A DNA stretch of 32,324 bases from a virus: positions 1-32,324 of the IMG/VR virus record IMGVR_UViG_3300046000_006629; one strand, given 5' to 3'. This document shows positions 19,813-26,129 of this stretch, in pieces. The notes below the pieces were generated by a model. That model made no database searches, was not told where the DNA came from, and saw nothing but the letters and a program-made list of their open reading frames with translations. The number at the start of each line of letters is the position of its first letter. Position 1 is the first letter of the stretch. A program made the translations under genes and the position numbers.

Positions 19813-21099
19813 TTAAAACCAATAAGGGATTGATATTTTTATATTACTTTCTTTACTTATATTGAAGAAATTAAAACCAGACTTGCTATTTTTAAAATTT
19901 GTCTTAACCCAATTACTAGGTGGCGAGAACGCAGGATAGTTGTAGTAACTAAAGTCATTACTTGTGGTATCATCGTATATAGCCTGGTGTGAATCACCCT
20001 TACTAAACTCTATAGAATTACCATTGTATAACCTATGCTCCTTACAGTATTGGTCTATCTTTTCAGCCTGAATAGCATCTAACTTTGGTTTAAATCCAAA
20101 CTTCTGCTCACCAATATCTTTACCGTGAGATATTACAAATGTGTGACTACCAACAGAATAATGCTGAATAAATTTCTTTATAGAGTTAACTTGAACTCGA
20201 CCTGGATACTTAGCCTCTAAAATCTTCTTAGATGCTTGAGATACAAAGTAGGAGAATACCCCTGAGTGGTTGTCATTGGTTATATTGTTGCAGATTATTG
20301 TGTTATAATTTGACATCAATGAATCCACAAGGTGAATCTTAAACTCTAATGCTAAGTCAAAAGCTTCCTTATCATTCATATTCTGAGGTAGTTCGTGCCC
20401 CTTTCTAGTGGTATTCCCACCAAGTCCATCAAGGAAATCACCTAAGTCATCTATAATCAATACGTTAGATGAGCAGTACTCGAATACGTGCTTAACCATC
20501 TTGTCAAGCCTAATTAAGACCTCTTCCTTATCCCACTTACCATCGTACAATGAGTCACCATCTTTACCATTAACATCCATAGCTATGTGTGTATCGGTAT
20601 AAACTAACCTATCAAACCACTCATCCTTCTCGAATAGTGTTTCCTTAACCTCACAAACAACAGGTTTTATGTGCTTCTTCACAATTTCATCAAAGCTATC
20701 CTCAAGGTTAAAGAGAACTTGTTCCTCTGAAGAGTAGAACACAATGTTATAGAATGGTATTCCAGAGTGAGATATTAACTTATAACTCCTAATCTTACTA
20801 CAATCTAAACCGTAAAAGTCACAGTAAGCCTCAATAGGCATTAGATAACCATCATCCCCTATCGCTGTAAATCCTTTAGGTTTCTTCTCCTTGTCGTTTT
20901 GATAGTTATTACTATCTGTGCTAGACTCATTGGTTAATCCAAGCTCCTTCAACTTAGAGGAGAATGTCCTCCTTATGTTGTCACTATACTCCACATCTAA
21001 TTCCTTACAAGCATTAATGCAAGACTTAGTTATGTTACCGTTCTTCAAGTACTCTTTACGAACAATACTTAAAAGTTTTTCATTTATATTACTCTGCAT
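19813..21099 (-). CDS. calcineurin-like metallophosphoesterase with N-terminal HTH-like region
   Basis: A 428-aa protein counted from the ATG at 21099. A longer reading starts with TTG at 21117 and is less likely. The ATG overlaps the upstream stop by 11 bases. The metallophosphoesterase motifs are DTH at 169-171, GDFLDG at 220-225, NDNH at 275-278 (a variant of GNHD/E), SHGKD at 324-328 and GDSHQ at 368-372 (a variant of GHxH). These bind two metal ions in SbcD/Mre11-type nucleases and phosphatases. Residues about 1-55 look like a helix-turn-helix segment (IVRKEYLKNGNITKSCINAC), which would suit a DNA-acting enzyme. It sits next to a PD-(D/E)XK nuclease gene, so DNA processing is the likely role; the substrate is not shown. 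Confidence 0.78.
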   Translation of the reverse strand: MQSNINEKLLSIVRKEYLKNGNITKSCINACKELDVEYSDNIRRTFSSKLKELGLTNESSTDSNNYQNDKEKKPKGFTAIGDDGYLMPIEAYCDFYGLDCSKIRSYKLISHSGIPFYNIVFYSSEEQVLFNLEDSFDEIVKKHIKPVVCEVKETLFEKDEWFDRLVYTDTHIAMDVNGKDGDSLYDGKWDKEEVLIRLDKMVKHVFEYCSSNVLIIDDLGDFLDGLGGNTTRKGHELPQNMNDKEAFDLALEFKIHLVDSLMSNYNTIICNNITNDNHSGVFSYFVSQASKKILEAKYPGRVQVNSIKKFIQHYSVGSHTFVISHGKDIGEQKFGFKPKLDAIQAEKIDQYCKEHRLYNGNSIEFSKGDSHQAIYDDTTSNDFSYYNYPAFSPPSNWVKTNFKNSKSGFNFFNISKESNIKISIPYWF

Positions 21100-21316
21100 C
21101 CTTTGTATATTTTTCAAGGTTACTCTTAATATCTTCAGATAACTCTATTAGTTTGTTACAGGCTGAGATTGTGTATGCCTTTTCCTTGTCGATTATAGAT
21201 TCGTACAAGAAGTCAGAAGCTTGATTTATCTTCTTCATCACACGATTAATACTTAATACCCTCTCGCTATCTAATAGGGCATTATTGATTTGTCTGTTCG
21301 GGTGTTTAAATTCCAT
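21089..21316 (-). CDS. small helical protein, unknown function
   Basis: A 75-aa soluble protein, rich in Lys, Glu and Ser, with predicted helices (LSINRVMKKINQASDFLYES; KAYTISACNKLIELSEDIK). I recognise no domain. It overlaps the nuclease gene upstream by 11 bases and the phosphoesterase gene downstream by 11 bases, so all three are probably made together. A partner or accessory subunit of either enzyme is a guess from position. Confidence 0.65.
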   Translation of the reverse strand: MEFKHPNRQINNALLDSERVLSINRVMKKINQASDFLYESIIDKEKAYTISACNKLIELSEDIKSNLEKYTKDAE

Positions 21317-21776
21317 TTTTCTTAATTTTATTTAGTATTATTTCCATCGTTTTAACGCATTCAGATTGTGTCTGTGGTACGAAGATATCACATTGTATAT
21401 TTCTTCCCTCTATGAGCCTCTTAAATAGCTTCATTCGCATATTGAATGGCTCTGTTGGTAATCCCTTTGTCTCTATTATAGCATAATAAGTTTTTTGCTT
21501 GATGACAAAGTCTGGTTTATAGGACATATTGTGTATGTTTTTATGCCCACGATTTATAAAATCACCCTTACCAGAAGATAGTCTTGCGAAGTAGTCGTTG
21601 TTAAAAACAAATGAAGGGGATAGTTCAAAGCTTTCCCCTTCGTATTCAAAGTTTATATCATTTTGCTTTAAGAGACCGTACATAAATCCCTCCAACCTTG
21701 ACTTAAAATTGATGCCATCAATCTTTATTGTCTGAGATTTTATGAGCCTTCTGTCCTGTTTTTTTCTAAATGCCAT
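21306..21776 (-). CDS. PD-(D/E)XK endonuclease (Holliday-resolvase/DUF1064-like)
   Basis: A 156-aa protein. The N-terminus is basic (FRKKQDRRLIKS). The nuclease core shows S26-R-L-E29 in the first helix, PDF with D89, then the strand AIIETKG with E102 and K104, which is the arrangement E...D...ExK of PD-(D/E)XK nucleases such as T7 endonuclease I and DUF1064-type phage enzymes. It likely cuts branched or recombination DNA to ready it for packaging. A promoter lies directly upstream, so this is the first gene of a three- or four-gene unit with the helical protein, phosphoesterase and NTP-PPase. The length is typical. Branched-DNA specificity is inferred, not shown. Confidence 0.75.
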   Translation of the reverse strand: MAFRKKQDRRLIKSQTIKIDGINFKSRLEGFMYGLLKQNDINFEYEGESFELSPSFVFNNDYFARLSSGKGDFINRGHKNIHNMSYKPDFVIKQKTYYAIIETKGLPTEPFNMRMKLFKRLIEGRNIQCDIFVPQTQSECVKTMEIILNKIKKNGI

Positions 21777-21798
21777 ATCTATTTTATAAGTATGGAAT

Positions 21799-21806
21799 CA
21801 AATATA
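21799..21806 (-). promoter_or_regulatory. Bacteroidota-type promoter for the nuclease-phosphoesterase unit
   Basis: On the minus strand TATATTTG fits TAnnTTTG, with the ATG of the nuclease gene at 21776 about 22 bases downstream. It is in the 76-base gap (21777-21852), one of the few gaps in this block. Confidence 0.6.
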
Positions 21807-21852
21807 GAAAATAAATTACATTAAGGTATTAAAAGTTATTAACACCAAATGT

Positions 21853-22236
21853 TTACTTTATGACTTTATACAAAACAAAACCACTTAATGCACCAATACC
21901 AAAGTAAAGATATTTATTTGCGTTCTTCTTTCTCCTCTCCACTAATAATTCCCTCTCCTTTTTTCTTAGGATATCCTTTATCGTTTTGTTTTCATCAGTA
22001 ACAGCCTCTAAGCTATTGGCAAATAAGACAGCCTCCTTGTTTTGCAAATCTACTATTAGCTTTAGGTGTGTTGTTATTTCTGTTTGCTTATCCACTAGTG
22101 TGCGTGTATCAAATAAATCCTTCTTCATAAACTCACATTCGATATAGTTCTGTCTAAATGCCTTAGATACTAAAGAGTCCATTGATACATATTGTGCTGA
22201 CACAAAGATTGGTAGTAGTAAAAATATCTGCTTCAT
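21853..22236 (-). CDS. exported coiled-coil protein with C-terminal membrane anchor (spanin-like topology)
   Basis: A 127-aa protein. Residues 1-14 look like a signal peptide (KQIFLLLPIFVSA, cut before Q15). No lipobox cysteine is present; the only Cys is far downstream. Residues about 60-105 form a charged coiled coil ending in a KKERELLVERRKK run, and residues about 108-124 are a membrane span (LYFGIGALSGFVLYKVI). This topology, outer-facing start and inner-membrane end, recalls unimolecular spanins, but without a lipid anchor. The gene lies two bases after a second membrane coiled-coil gene, so a lysis role as a pair is plausible. Other cell-envelope functions remain possible. Confidence 0.65.
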   Translation of the reverse strand: MKQIFLLLPIFVSAQYVSMDSLVSKAFRQNYIECEFMKKDLFDTRTLVDKQTEITTHLKLIVDLQNKEAVLFANSLEAVTDENKTIKDILRKKERELLVERRKKNANKYLYFGIGALSGFVLYKVIK

Positions 22237-22238
22237 AA

Positions 22239-22607
22239 TTAATTATTTTTCTTGATTAAGTCTCTCCCAACAGAGTCATACCACTTTTGGTCTTCTGTCT
22301 TTGTTGCACTCTTTGCCTTTGATAGTTCCTTCTTAAGTCTTGGGGTTCTATCATTCATCCGACTATTTATCTCCTCAATTTCAAAGTTAAGGTTTAGGAT
22401 TACGTCTTCAGAATCTCTTTTTTGTTTGTCCAGGCTATCAATTAATTCTTTGTTTTGTTTTATAAGCATATCGTTTGCCTTAAACATATCTGAATAATCA
22501 GTTGAGTCATCAAAATAGAAATAACCGATTAGTAACCCTAACACAAATGAAGATGCAATATGTGTTGCTGGGTGTTTTGCTAAGTAATAAAGATTAATTT
22601 TTTTCAT
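22239..22607 (-). CDS. inner-membrane coiled-coil protein (i-spanin/Rz-like topology)
   Basis: A 122-aa protein with one N-terminal membrane segment (about residues 15-32, HIASSFVLGLLIGYFYF), then an acidic stretch and a long coiled coil (about 45-105: KANDMLIKQNKELIDSLDKQ onward). This is the layout of Rz-type inner-membrane spanins, which fuse inner and outer membranes at lysis. Sequence similarity to known Rz is not evident; the call rests on topology and the neighbouring exported protein. The gene overlaps a 45-residue ORF upstream by 14 bases. No endolysin or classical holin is seen in the window. Confidence 0.6.
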   Translation of the reverse strand: MKKINLYYLAKHPATHIASSFVLGLLIGYFYFDDSTDYSDMFKANDMLIKQNKELIDSLDKQKRDSEDVILNLNFEIEEINSRMNDRTPRLKKELSKAKSATKTEDQKWYDSVGRDLIKKNN

Positions 22608-22731
22608 TCTTTTTGTTTTTTAAAATTTTAAAATATATTTCATTTATAGATTCCTTATTGCAACCCCTATTATAATAGAAGTTCATAACTCTTTTAATCC
22701 TCTGTAGCGGAGATTGTTTTGCTGTAGTCAT
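22594..22731 (-). CDS. small basic ORF (45 aa) overlapping both neighbours
   Basis: ATG at 22731, stop TAA at 22594-22596. The product begins TTAKQSPLQRIKRVMNFYY, continues NRGCNKESINEIYFKILK and ends in a very basic tail (KNKKNEKN). It fills the only gap between the 208-aa gene (38-base overlap) and the membrane coiled-coil gene (14-base overlap), which is the spacing of translationally coupled genes. No function is recognised. The amphipathic, lysine-rich character and position suggest either a small regulator or part of the lysis group. The alternative is that it is a chance reading frame. Confidence 0.5.
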   Translation of the reverse strand: MTTAKQSPLQRIKRVMNFYYNRGCNKESINEIYFKILKNKKNEKN

Positions 22732-23320
22732 AATATTTATCTTTTAGTATTAAATCCCAATAATTTGTTTTTATATCTACACCATCTTTTGTTGATGACC
22801 ATACACAACAATACTCTTCCTTTGCCTCTTTAATTCTTTCCTCTGTTGATTTGGTTTTATTTGTTTCTCTTGTATAGTATAACCAACATTCCCAATAGTG
22901 CATATCGTGTTCAGGGGTAAAAATTAATGCTATTTGCCATTTAAAGAATACAAAACTCCATATAGGATTCCATTCGTGTCTATAGCTATCGTATTTAGTC
23001 TTCCATCCCAATGGTACAAAATTAAATCCTATTTTCTTAGGAACAGGATAGCTTCCATTCATCTTATCTTCAAAAATCTCATTGTATGGTTTTATCTTTC
23101 TAGCATACTTAGGATTTAATTTGTTATATGATTCTTCCCTCTCAATGTGCTTTTTAGTAGCTTCGTGTGCTAATTTAGGAGTTGCCTTTACCCACACTCT
23201 TGGAAAGAAGTAAGGAGTTCCTATTGCAACCTTACCAATGTATAGTTTTGGTATGATTGGCTTGAATGGGGAGTTATACATCCTCATCCAATCGAATGTG
23301 TATTTAAACCAGTATTTCAT
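22694..23320 (-). CDS. conserved phage protein, unknown function (Trp/Tyr-rich)
   Basis: A 208-aa soluble protein, unusually rich in Trp, Tyr, Phe and Lys. The central part (about 95-155: KIGFNFVPLGWKTKYDS, then WNPIWSFVFFKWQIALIF, then YWECWLYYTRE) has a repeated beta-strand look and recurs, as I recall, in uncharacterised proteins of Bacteroidota phages. Hydrophobic stretches such as WSFVFFKWQIALIF are interrupted by charges and are more likely buried strands than membrane spans. It ends three bases before the small Cys-rich gene's neighbour region and begins just after that gene's stop, in a run of early accessory genes. Confidence 0.65.
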   Translation of the reverse strand: MKYWFKYTFDWMRMYNSPFKPIIPKLYIGKVAIGTPYFFPRVWVKATPKLAHEATKKHIEREESYNKLNPKYARKIKPYNEIFEDKMNGSYPVPKKIGFNFVPLGWKTKYDSYRHEWNPIWSFVFFKWQIALIFTPEHDMHYWECWLYYTRETNKTKSTEERIKEAKEEYCCVWSSTKDGVDIKTNYWDLILKDKYYDYSKTISATED

Positions 23321-23322
23321 AA

Positions 23323-23547
23323 TTATTCTTTTATTTCATTATCAAATTCAACCTCGTGCCCCAACTCTTTTAATACTGCGTGCAATGCTGTTTGAACGTC
23401 ATCTCCTAAGTATCCATTGTCGTGTATTTCAGGGTCTGGGTGTTCTAATTTTTTATCGTTTAGATATAGATATGTTCCGTAAGTATCACAACACATATCT
23501 CCACATTGATAATGCCATTCTTCAAATGTTATTTTTAATTTACTCAT
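23323..23547 (-). CDS. small Cys-containing phage protein, unknown function
   Basis: A 74-aa acidic protein. The N-terminal segment WHYQCGDMCCDTYGTYLYLNDKKL contains three cysteines, two adjacent, as in small phage proteins that may bind a metal. The C-terminal part (TALHAVLKELGHEVEF) is a helix plus strand. It begins in a 4-base overlap with the stop of the upstream 66-aa gene (ATGA-type coupling). I do not recognise a characterised family. Confidence 0.6.
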   Translation of the reverse strand: MSKLKITFEEWHYQCGDMCCDTYGTYLYLNDKKLEHPDPEIHDNGYLGDDVQTALHAVLKELGHEVEFDNEIKE

Positions 23548-23744
23548 AATTCTGTTTCTGTTTTATAGATTTCTAAAAATTCTTCGTGTGTGTACCATTT
23601 ACCATCAAAATAAAAGGCATCTTCTCCGTGATGATGTGAATCAGTCTCATTTATAAATTTAACGAACCCAATAGCAAATTCATCCTTTTCTTTTTGTATT
23701 TGCTTTTCTCTATATCCGCTGTCTTCGTACTGTAGTGTTGTCAT
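23544..23744 (-). CDS. small acidic protein, unknown function
   Basis: A 66-aa protein with a helix rich in Lys/Glu (REKQIQKEKDEFAIGFVKFIN), a His cluster (DSHHHGED) and a terminal WYTHEEFLEIYK motif. It overlaps genes on both sides by four bases. The FAxGFVxFIN stretch followed by a short W-Y-T-x-E-E tail is a style common to small early proteins of Bacteroidota phages. No function is assigned. Confidence 0.6.
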   Translation of the reverse strand: MTTLQYEDSGYREKQIQKEKDEFAIGFVKFINETDSHHHGEDAFYFDGKWYTHEEFLEIYKTETEL

Positions 23745-24118
23745 CTCTTACCTTCTTCAATATTAATTGCTATCTGTCGTAAAAATAATATACTTAAATC
23801 TCTTGCTGATATACCACTATATCCTATTGGTCCACTTATCCAACTTCCCATTTGTTCTACAGCATTTTTATATTCACTTGAATTACTATCTGTAAGTTTC
23901 ATTAAGTAGTTTGTTAAGTCATCTTCATAAGATTGTAATGCAACGTGTGTGGTTACATCTGCAATTCTCTTTAAGTCACCAACCTTCCACAATAAACAAG
24001 ACATACTTCTACTTGATGGTTTTGTTTGAACTAACCAAATACCATCTGATAATGTATCTGTGTAACCAATTACTTCTTGGTATCTACCATTTGATTTCTT
24101 TCTATATAGTTTTTCCAT
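23741..24118 (-). CDS. conserved phage early protein, unknown function
   Basis: A 125-aa protein beginning EKLYRKKSNGRYQEVIGYTD, then DGIWLVQTKPSSRSMSCLLWKVGDLK, a strand-rich N-terminal half. The C-terminal half is helical (LTNYLMKLTDSNS; ISARDLSILFLRQIAINIEEGK). The segment with PSSRS and WKVGDL looks family-defining and recurs in phage hypotheticals, but I cannot name it. The start overlaps the upstream stop by one base (24118), and the stop overlaps the next start by four. Confidence 0.6.
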   Translation of the reverse strand: MEKLYRKKSNGRYQEVIGYTDTLSDGIWLVQTKPSSRSMSCLLWKVGDLKRIADVTTHVALQSYEDDLTNYLMKLTDSNSSEYKNAVEQMGSWISGPIGYSGISARDLSILFLRQIAINIEEGKR

Positions 24119-24534
24119 TATTTTTTTGTTATAATTAAATACCCATCCTTATGAACTTTGAAATCTTCTATAATCATTCCTTTAAATGCTTCATCAAAAC
24201 TTCCCATATCCATCCCTGTAGATATGTAGGGTCCACCTGAAGGGTCAATCATACTTATTTTATCCCTTAAACAATCAACCATTCTAACATACTTGTCATA
24301 AAAATACTGATGTGTTTCATCATCATATTCGTGTACAGCACTTTTAAATTGTGTTAGTGGCATTAAGCTTTGTGAGTGTGAATAGTCTTTACAGTACTCT
24401 TCATAGGCTCTTGTGTAGTCATTCGGCATACCAAATCTACAATATCCAAAGTTACCACTCCAAAGAATGTTTCCATCTTCTTGAAGTTCAAAGGTGAAAA
24501 TATCACCATACCTGTTTTTATAAGTTGTTTTCAT
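24118..24534 (-). CDS. unknown early protein
   Basis: A 138-aa soluble protein. Residues 1-35 are beta-like (YKNRYGDIFTFELQEDGNILW), and the middle is helical with many Tyr and Asp (YTRAYEEYCKDYSHSQ; HQYFYDKYVRMVDCLRDKI). The end is again strand-like. Short aromatic motifs occur throughout. No domain recognised. It is in the same coupled run as its neighbours, with a 3-base gap to the 81-aa gene upstream. Confidence 0.55.
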   Translation of the reverse strand: MKTTYKNRYGDIFTFELQEDGNILWSGNFGYCRFGMPNDYTRAYEEYCKDYSHSQSLMPLTQFKSAVHEYDDETHQYFYDKYVRMVDCLRDKISMIDPSGGPYISTGMDMGSFDEAFKGMIIEDFKVHKDGYLIITKK

Positions 24535-24537
24535 ATT

Positions 24538-24783
24538 TTATTCGTTATCAATTACAAATTTATTTCCGTTTATATTTACTATATTTTTATTAAAATTTTT
24601 TACACCCCTATATGTTTTTCCATACATTTTAGCGAACTTATTTATGGTCTTCAATCCCAATAAATCAAAACAAAGTATAATTAATTGGACTAAATCTAAA
24701 TCTTTTAAATCATCTGACTCATATTTTTCTTGAACAAAGTATAATAACTTATTGCAATTGCTCGTATTTATTGGTGTTTCCAT
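24538..24783 (-). CDS. small helical protein, unknown function (possible HTH)
   Basis: An 81-aa protein. The N-terminal two thirds are helical (CNKLLYFVQEKYESDD; DLVQLIILCFDLLG), followed by INKFAKMYGKTYRGVKNFNKNI, which has the length and polarity of a helix-turn-helix recognition region, and a short terminal strand (VNINGNKFVIDN). DNA binding is a guess. Its start codon follows the predicted left end of the inserted cassette; before that insertion it would have followed the 110-aa gene after about 34 bases. Confidence 0.55.
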   Translation of the reverse strand: METPINTSNCNKLLYFVQEKYESDDLKDLDLVQLIILCFDLLGLKTINKFAKMYGKTYRGVKNFNKNIVNINGNKFVIDNE

Positions 24784-24823
24784 TGGTATAATAAATTATA
24801 TTGATGTTATATACAAGTTATCT

Positions 24824-25057
24824 TCAATTGCTACTATTTTCTTCTAAATAACGTTTTTTAAACTCTGAGTAATGTTTTTTTACTGTCTTGCTTTCTAATT
24901 TGTTATTTGGCATATTTAAAATATGTTTAGTAAAATGACAAGCCAAAAAATCACTTTCTCTAATTTGCTTGTCAAACAATTTTTGTATTTCGTAATTTGC
25001 TTTTTCACTCGTTCCGTACTGATGATGGATTTTTTGTAATTTGTCTTGAATATTCAT
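24824..25057 (-). CDS. cassette-borne small protein, unknown function
   Basis: A 77-aa protein from the ATG at 25057; a TTG at 25081 would add eight residues. Its TGA stop lies almost at the left junction of the predicted cassette. The product starts NIQDKLQKIHHQYGTSEKAN, is mostly helical and charged, and holds a C-H pair (FLACHFTKHILNM) and a lysine-rich end (KTVKKHYSEFKKRYLEEN). No known domain is recognised. It is the only ORF of note in the cassette. A near-consensus promoter (TATCTTTC) overlaps the attC R'' box about 27 bases upstream, so it could be expressed on its own. Cassette genes are often adaptive, including phage-defence types, but nothing in the sequence shows that here. Confidence 0.6.
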   Translation of the reverse strand: MNIQDKLQKIHHQYGTSEKANYEIQKLFDKQIRESDFLACHFTKHILNMPNNKLESKTVKKHYSEFKKRYLEENSSN

Positions 25058-25083
25058 AATATTTAGTTTTAAAACCCACAACT

Positions 25084-25091
25084 GAAAGATA
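25084..25091 (-). promoter_or_regulatory. weak promoter candidate for the cassette ORF
   Basis: On the minus strand TATCTTTC differs from TAnnTTTG only at the last base. It overlaps the attC-like R'' box and lies 27 bases upstream of the ATG at 25057. Confidence 0.3.
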
Positions 25092-25220
25092 ACAAGTGTT
25101 TGCCGTCAGTGGCAGGCTTGGGTTATATCCGAGATATTTCGGCTTATTTAATGTTTTTTACTATTTTGTTGTTTTCGTTCTTTAATTTTGCCACCGAACG
25201 GCAAGCACTCGAACGTTAGC
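25086..25220 (+). repeat. attC-like imperfect inverted repeat
   Basis: Outer boxes GATAAC (25088-25093) and GTTAGC (25215-25220) pair at five of six bases. After an asymmetric unpaired spacer (1 against 5 bases), AGTGTTTGCCGT (from 25095) pairs with ACGGCAAGCACT (ending 25210), with one G-T pair. Then a one-base bulge is followed by CAGTGGC/GCCACCG with one mismatch. The terminal loop is about 75 bases and holds a small CCGA...TCGG hairpin. R box, spacer, L stem, extrahelical base and variable terminal structure are the architecture of integron attC sites, and the invariant AAC and GTT triplets are present. The R boxes do not fully fit RYYYAAC/GTTRRRY. Confidence 0.55.
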
Positions 25221-25548
25221 AATACAATTCATATACACTATTCTCTGTTCTAAACTTTACATATCCTTCCTTCTCTTCAAGTATCTCTGTTACAGGTGTT
25301 GTTTGCCAAGTGTACCAACCGTTAAATGGTGACATAATTAAACTCCTCCCAACAGAAATCTCTTGATGGTCTGTTTTGTATTTACCTTCTTCATTAAACT
25401 CAATCCATCTAATATCTCTTGATGTCTTGGTTAGTCCATCTCTTTCCCTAATCACCTTGTATTTATTCCCTAATTCTTCCTCATAAATACTATTATAAGC
25501 CTCATCTAGGTTAATTGGTATCTTAATTATATCTACTTTATTCTTCAT
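25216..25548 (-). CDS. conserved phage protein, unknown function
   Basis: A 110-aa, mostly beta protein. The characteristic core is RDIRWIEFNEEGKYKTD, then a HQEISVGRSLIMSPFNGWYTWQ stretch interrupted by no gaps, and VTEILEEKEGYVKFRTENSVYEL. I recall this GRSLIMSPFN...TWQTT pattern from uncharacterised proteins of Bacteroidota phages. It overlaps the upstream gene by 11 bases. The last codons (TGC TAA) lie exactly in the R' box of the attC-like repeat, so the predicted cassette sits right behind its stop codon without damaging the gene. Confidence 0.65.
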   Translation of the reverse strand: MKNKVDIIKIPINLDEAYNSIYEEELGNKYKVIRERDGLTKTSRDIRWIEFNEEGKYKTDHQEISVGRSLIMSPFNGWYTWQTTPVTEILEEKEGYVKFRTENSVYELYC

Positions 25549-25801
25549 ATAGTCCTAATTTTTCATCTTGTTCCATCATTTCAATTAAATTACTCCTTTG
25601 ATTATCCTTGAAAGACCTAAGTTCCTCAAGCTCTCTGCCTAAATCTATGATAAAGTCATCTATCATATCTTCTCTCCACTCCAATGTTACAAGCATACCC
25701 TTCAACGCTGAGAAGTACTGCTCTAAGCTAACATCCATATTTGGATACCTAACAGACACCTCTGCAAAATCTTTCTTAATTATTAATAGTGTATCTGCCA
25801 T
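25538..25801 (-). CDS. small helical protein, unknown function
   Basis: An 87-aa acidic, predicted all-helical protein (LEQYFSALKGMLVTLEW; DMIDDFIIDLGRELEEL; QRSNLIEMMEQDEKLG). No recognised domain, signal or membrane segment. It lies three bases after its upstream neighbour and overlaps the next gene by 11 bases, so it is co-translated with the 110-aa protein. A role is not evident. Confidence 0.6.
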   Translation of the reverse strand: MADTLLIIKKDFAEVSVRYPNMDVSLEQYFSALKGMLVTLEWREDMIDDFIIDLGRELEELRSFKDNQRSNLIEMMEQDEKLGLYEE

Positions 25802-25804
25802 AAC

Positions 25805-26095
25805 TTATAGAGGTTTTTTTTCTCCACAAACTTCAATTGTGTGGTCGTTAAATGATATTTTCTTTAGTAGTATGCTTAAAACAAGTGCATCGTGATAGTT
25901 AATTTCTTTTTTAGGTCTACTATGATTAAATACAAAACCATTACCATCATCCATTATTGATAATAATTCAGTACCTCTAAAGTGTTCTGACCAATGCTCA
26001 TCATTACTTGCGAATATGGAGTGAATTACCCCATCATTAGTTACCTCTGTATAGTAGTCATAATCGTGTAGTCCATTTACAAATATTGCTTCCAT
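25805..26095 (-). CDS. unknown early protein
   Basis: A 96-aa protein with an N-terminal strand-rich part (EAIFVNGLHDYDYYTEVTND) and Tyr/Asp/His-rich loops, a DGNGFVFNH turn, and a C-terminal helix-strand end (HDALVLSILLKKISFNDHTIEV). Not recognised. A -7 promoter element lies directly upstream (26111-26118), so this gene may begin the transcription unit of small early genes running left to about 22.2 kb. Confidence 0.6.
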   Translation of the reverse strand: MEAIFVNGLHDYDYYTEVTNDGVIHSIFASNDEHWSEHFRGTELLSIMDDGNGFVFNHSRPKKEINYHDALVLSILLKKISFNDHTIEVCGEKKPL

Positions 26096-26110
26096 AATGT
26101 TATTTTTTTA

Positions 26111-26118
26111 CAAATATA
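26111..26118 (-). promoter_or_regulatory. Bacteroidota-type promoter for the small early genes
   Basis: Minus-strand TATATTTG fits TAnnTTTG and is 15 bases before the ATG at 26095. The surrounding 26096-26140 stretch is almost pure A/T (TATATATATAATTAATTAATAA), which may also ease local DNA melting beside the DnaA-like gene. Confidence 0.55.
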
Positions 26119-26129
26119 TATATAATTAA

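Larger units (their letters stand above)
24818..25215 (+). mobile_element. candidate integron-type gene cassette (398 bp)
   Basis: The segment has the parts of one integrated cassette read left to right: a G|TTATCTT junction (G at 24817), a small ORF, then an attC-like structure starting AAGATAAC (25086-25093) and ending CG|TTAGC (G at 25215). In the circular form the two ends would give AAGATAAC...GTTATCTT, an 8-base perfect complement, as R'' and R' boxes should. Removing it joins CAAG to TTAGCA and leaves the 110-aa gene's TAA stop and a 34-base gap to the next gene. The attC stem is noticeably GC-richer than its surroundings. The ORF lies antisense to the usual cassette direction. No integrase gene is in the window, so insertion would have used one supplied in trans. 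Confidence 0.55.

Noticed and set aside
21100-21117. TTG start giving six more residues to the phosphoesterase.
   Set aside because: An ATG at 21099 gives a short 11-base overlap with the previous gene and a more normal start.
22088-22096. DnaA-box-like TTATCCACT.
   Set aside because: It is a single copy, lies within a coding region, and differs from the consensus in the last base; no cluster was seen.
24817-24822. A full second attC-like site to the left of the 77-aa gene.
   Set aside because: Only the short GTTATC(TT) half is present; no long stem could be formed there, which fits a single cassette rather than an array.
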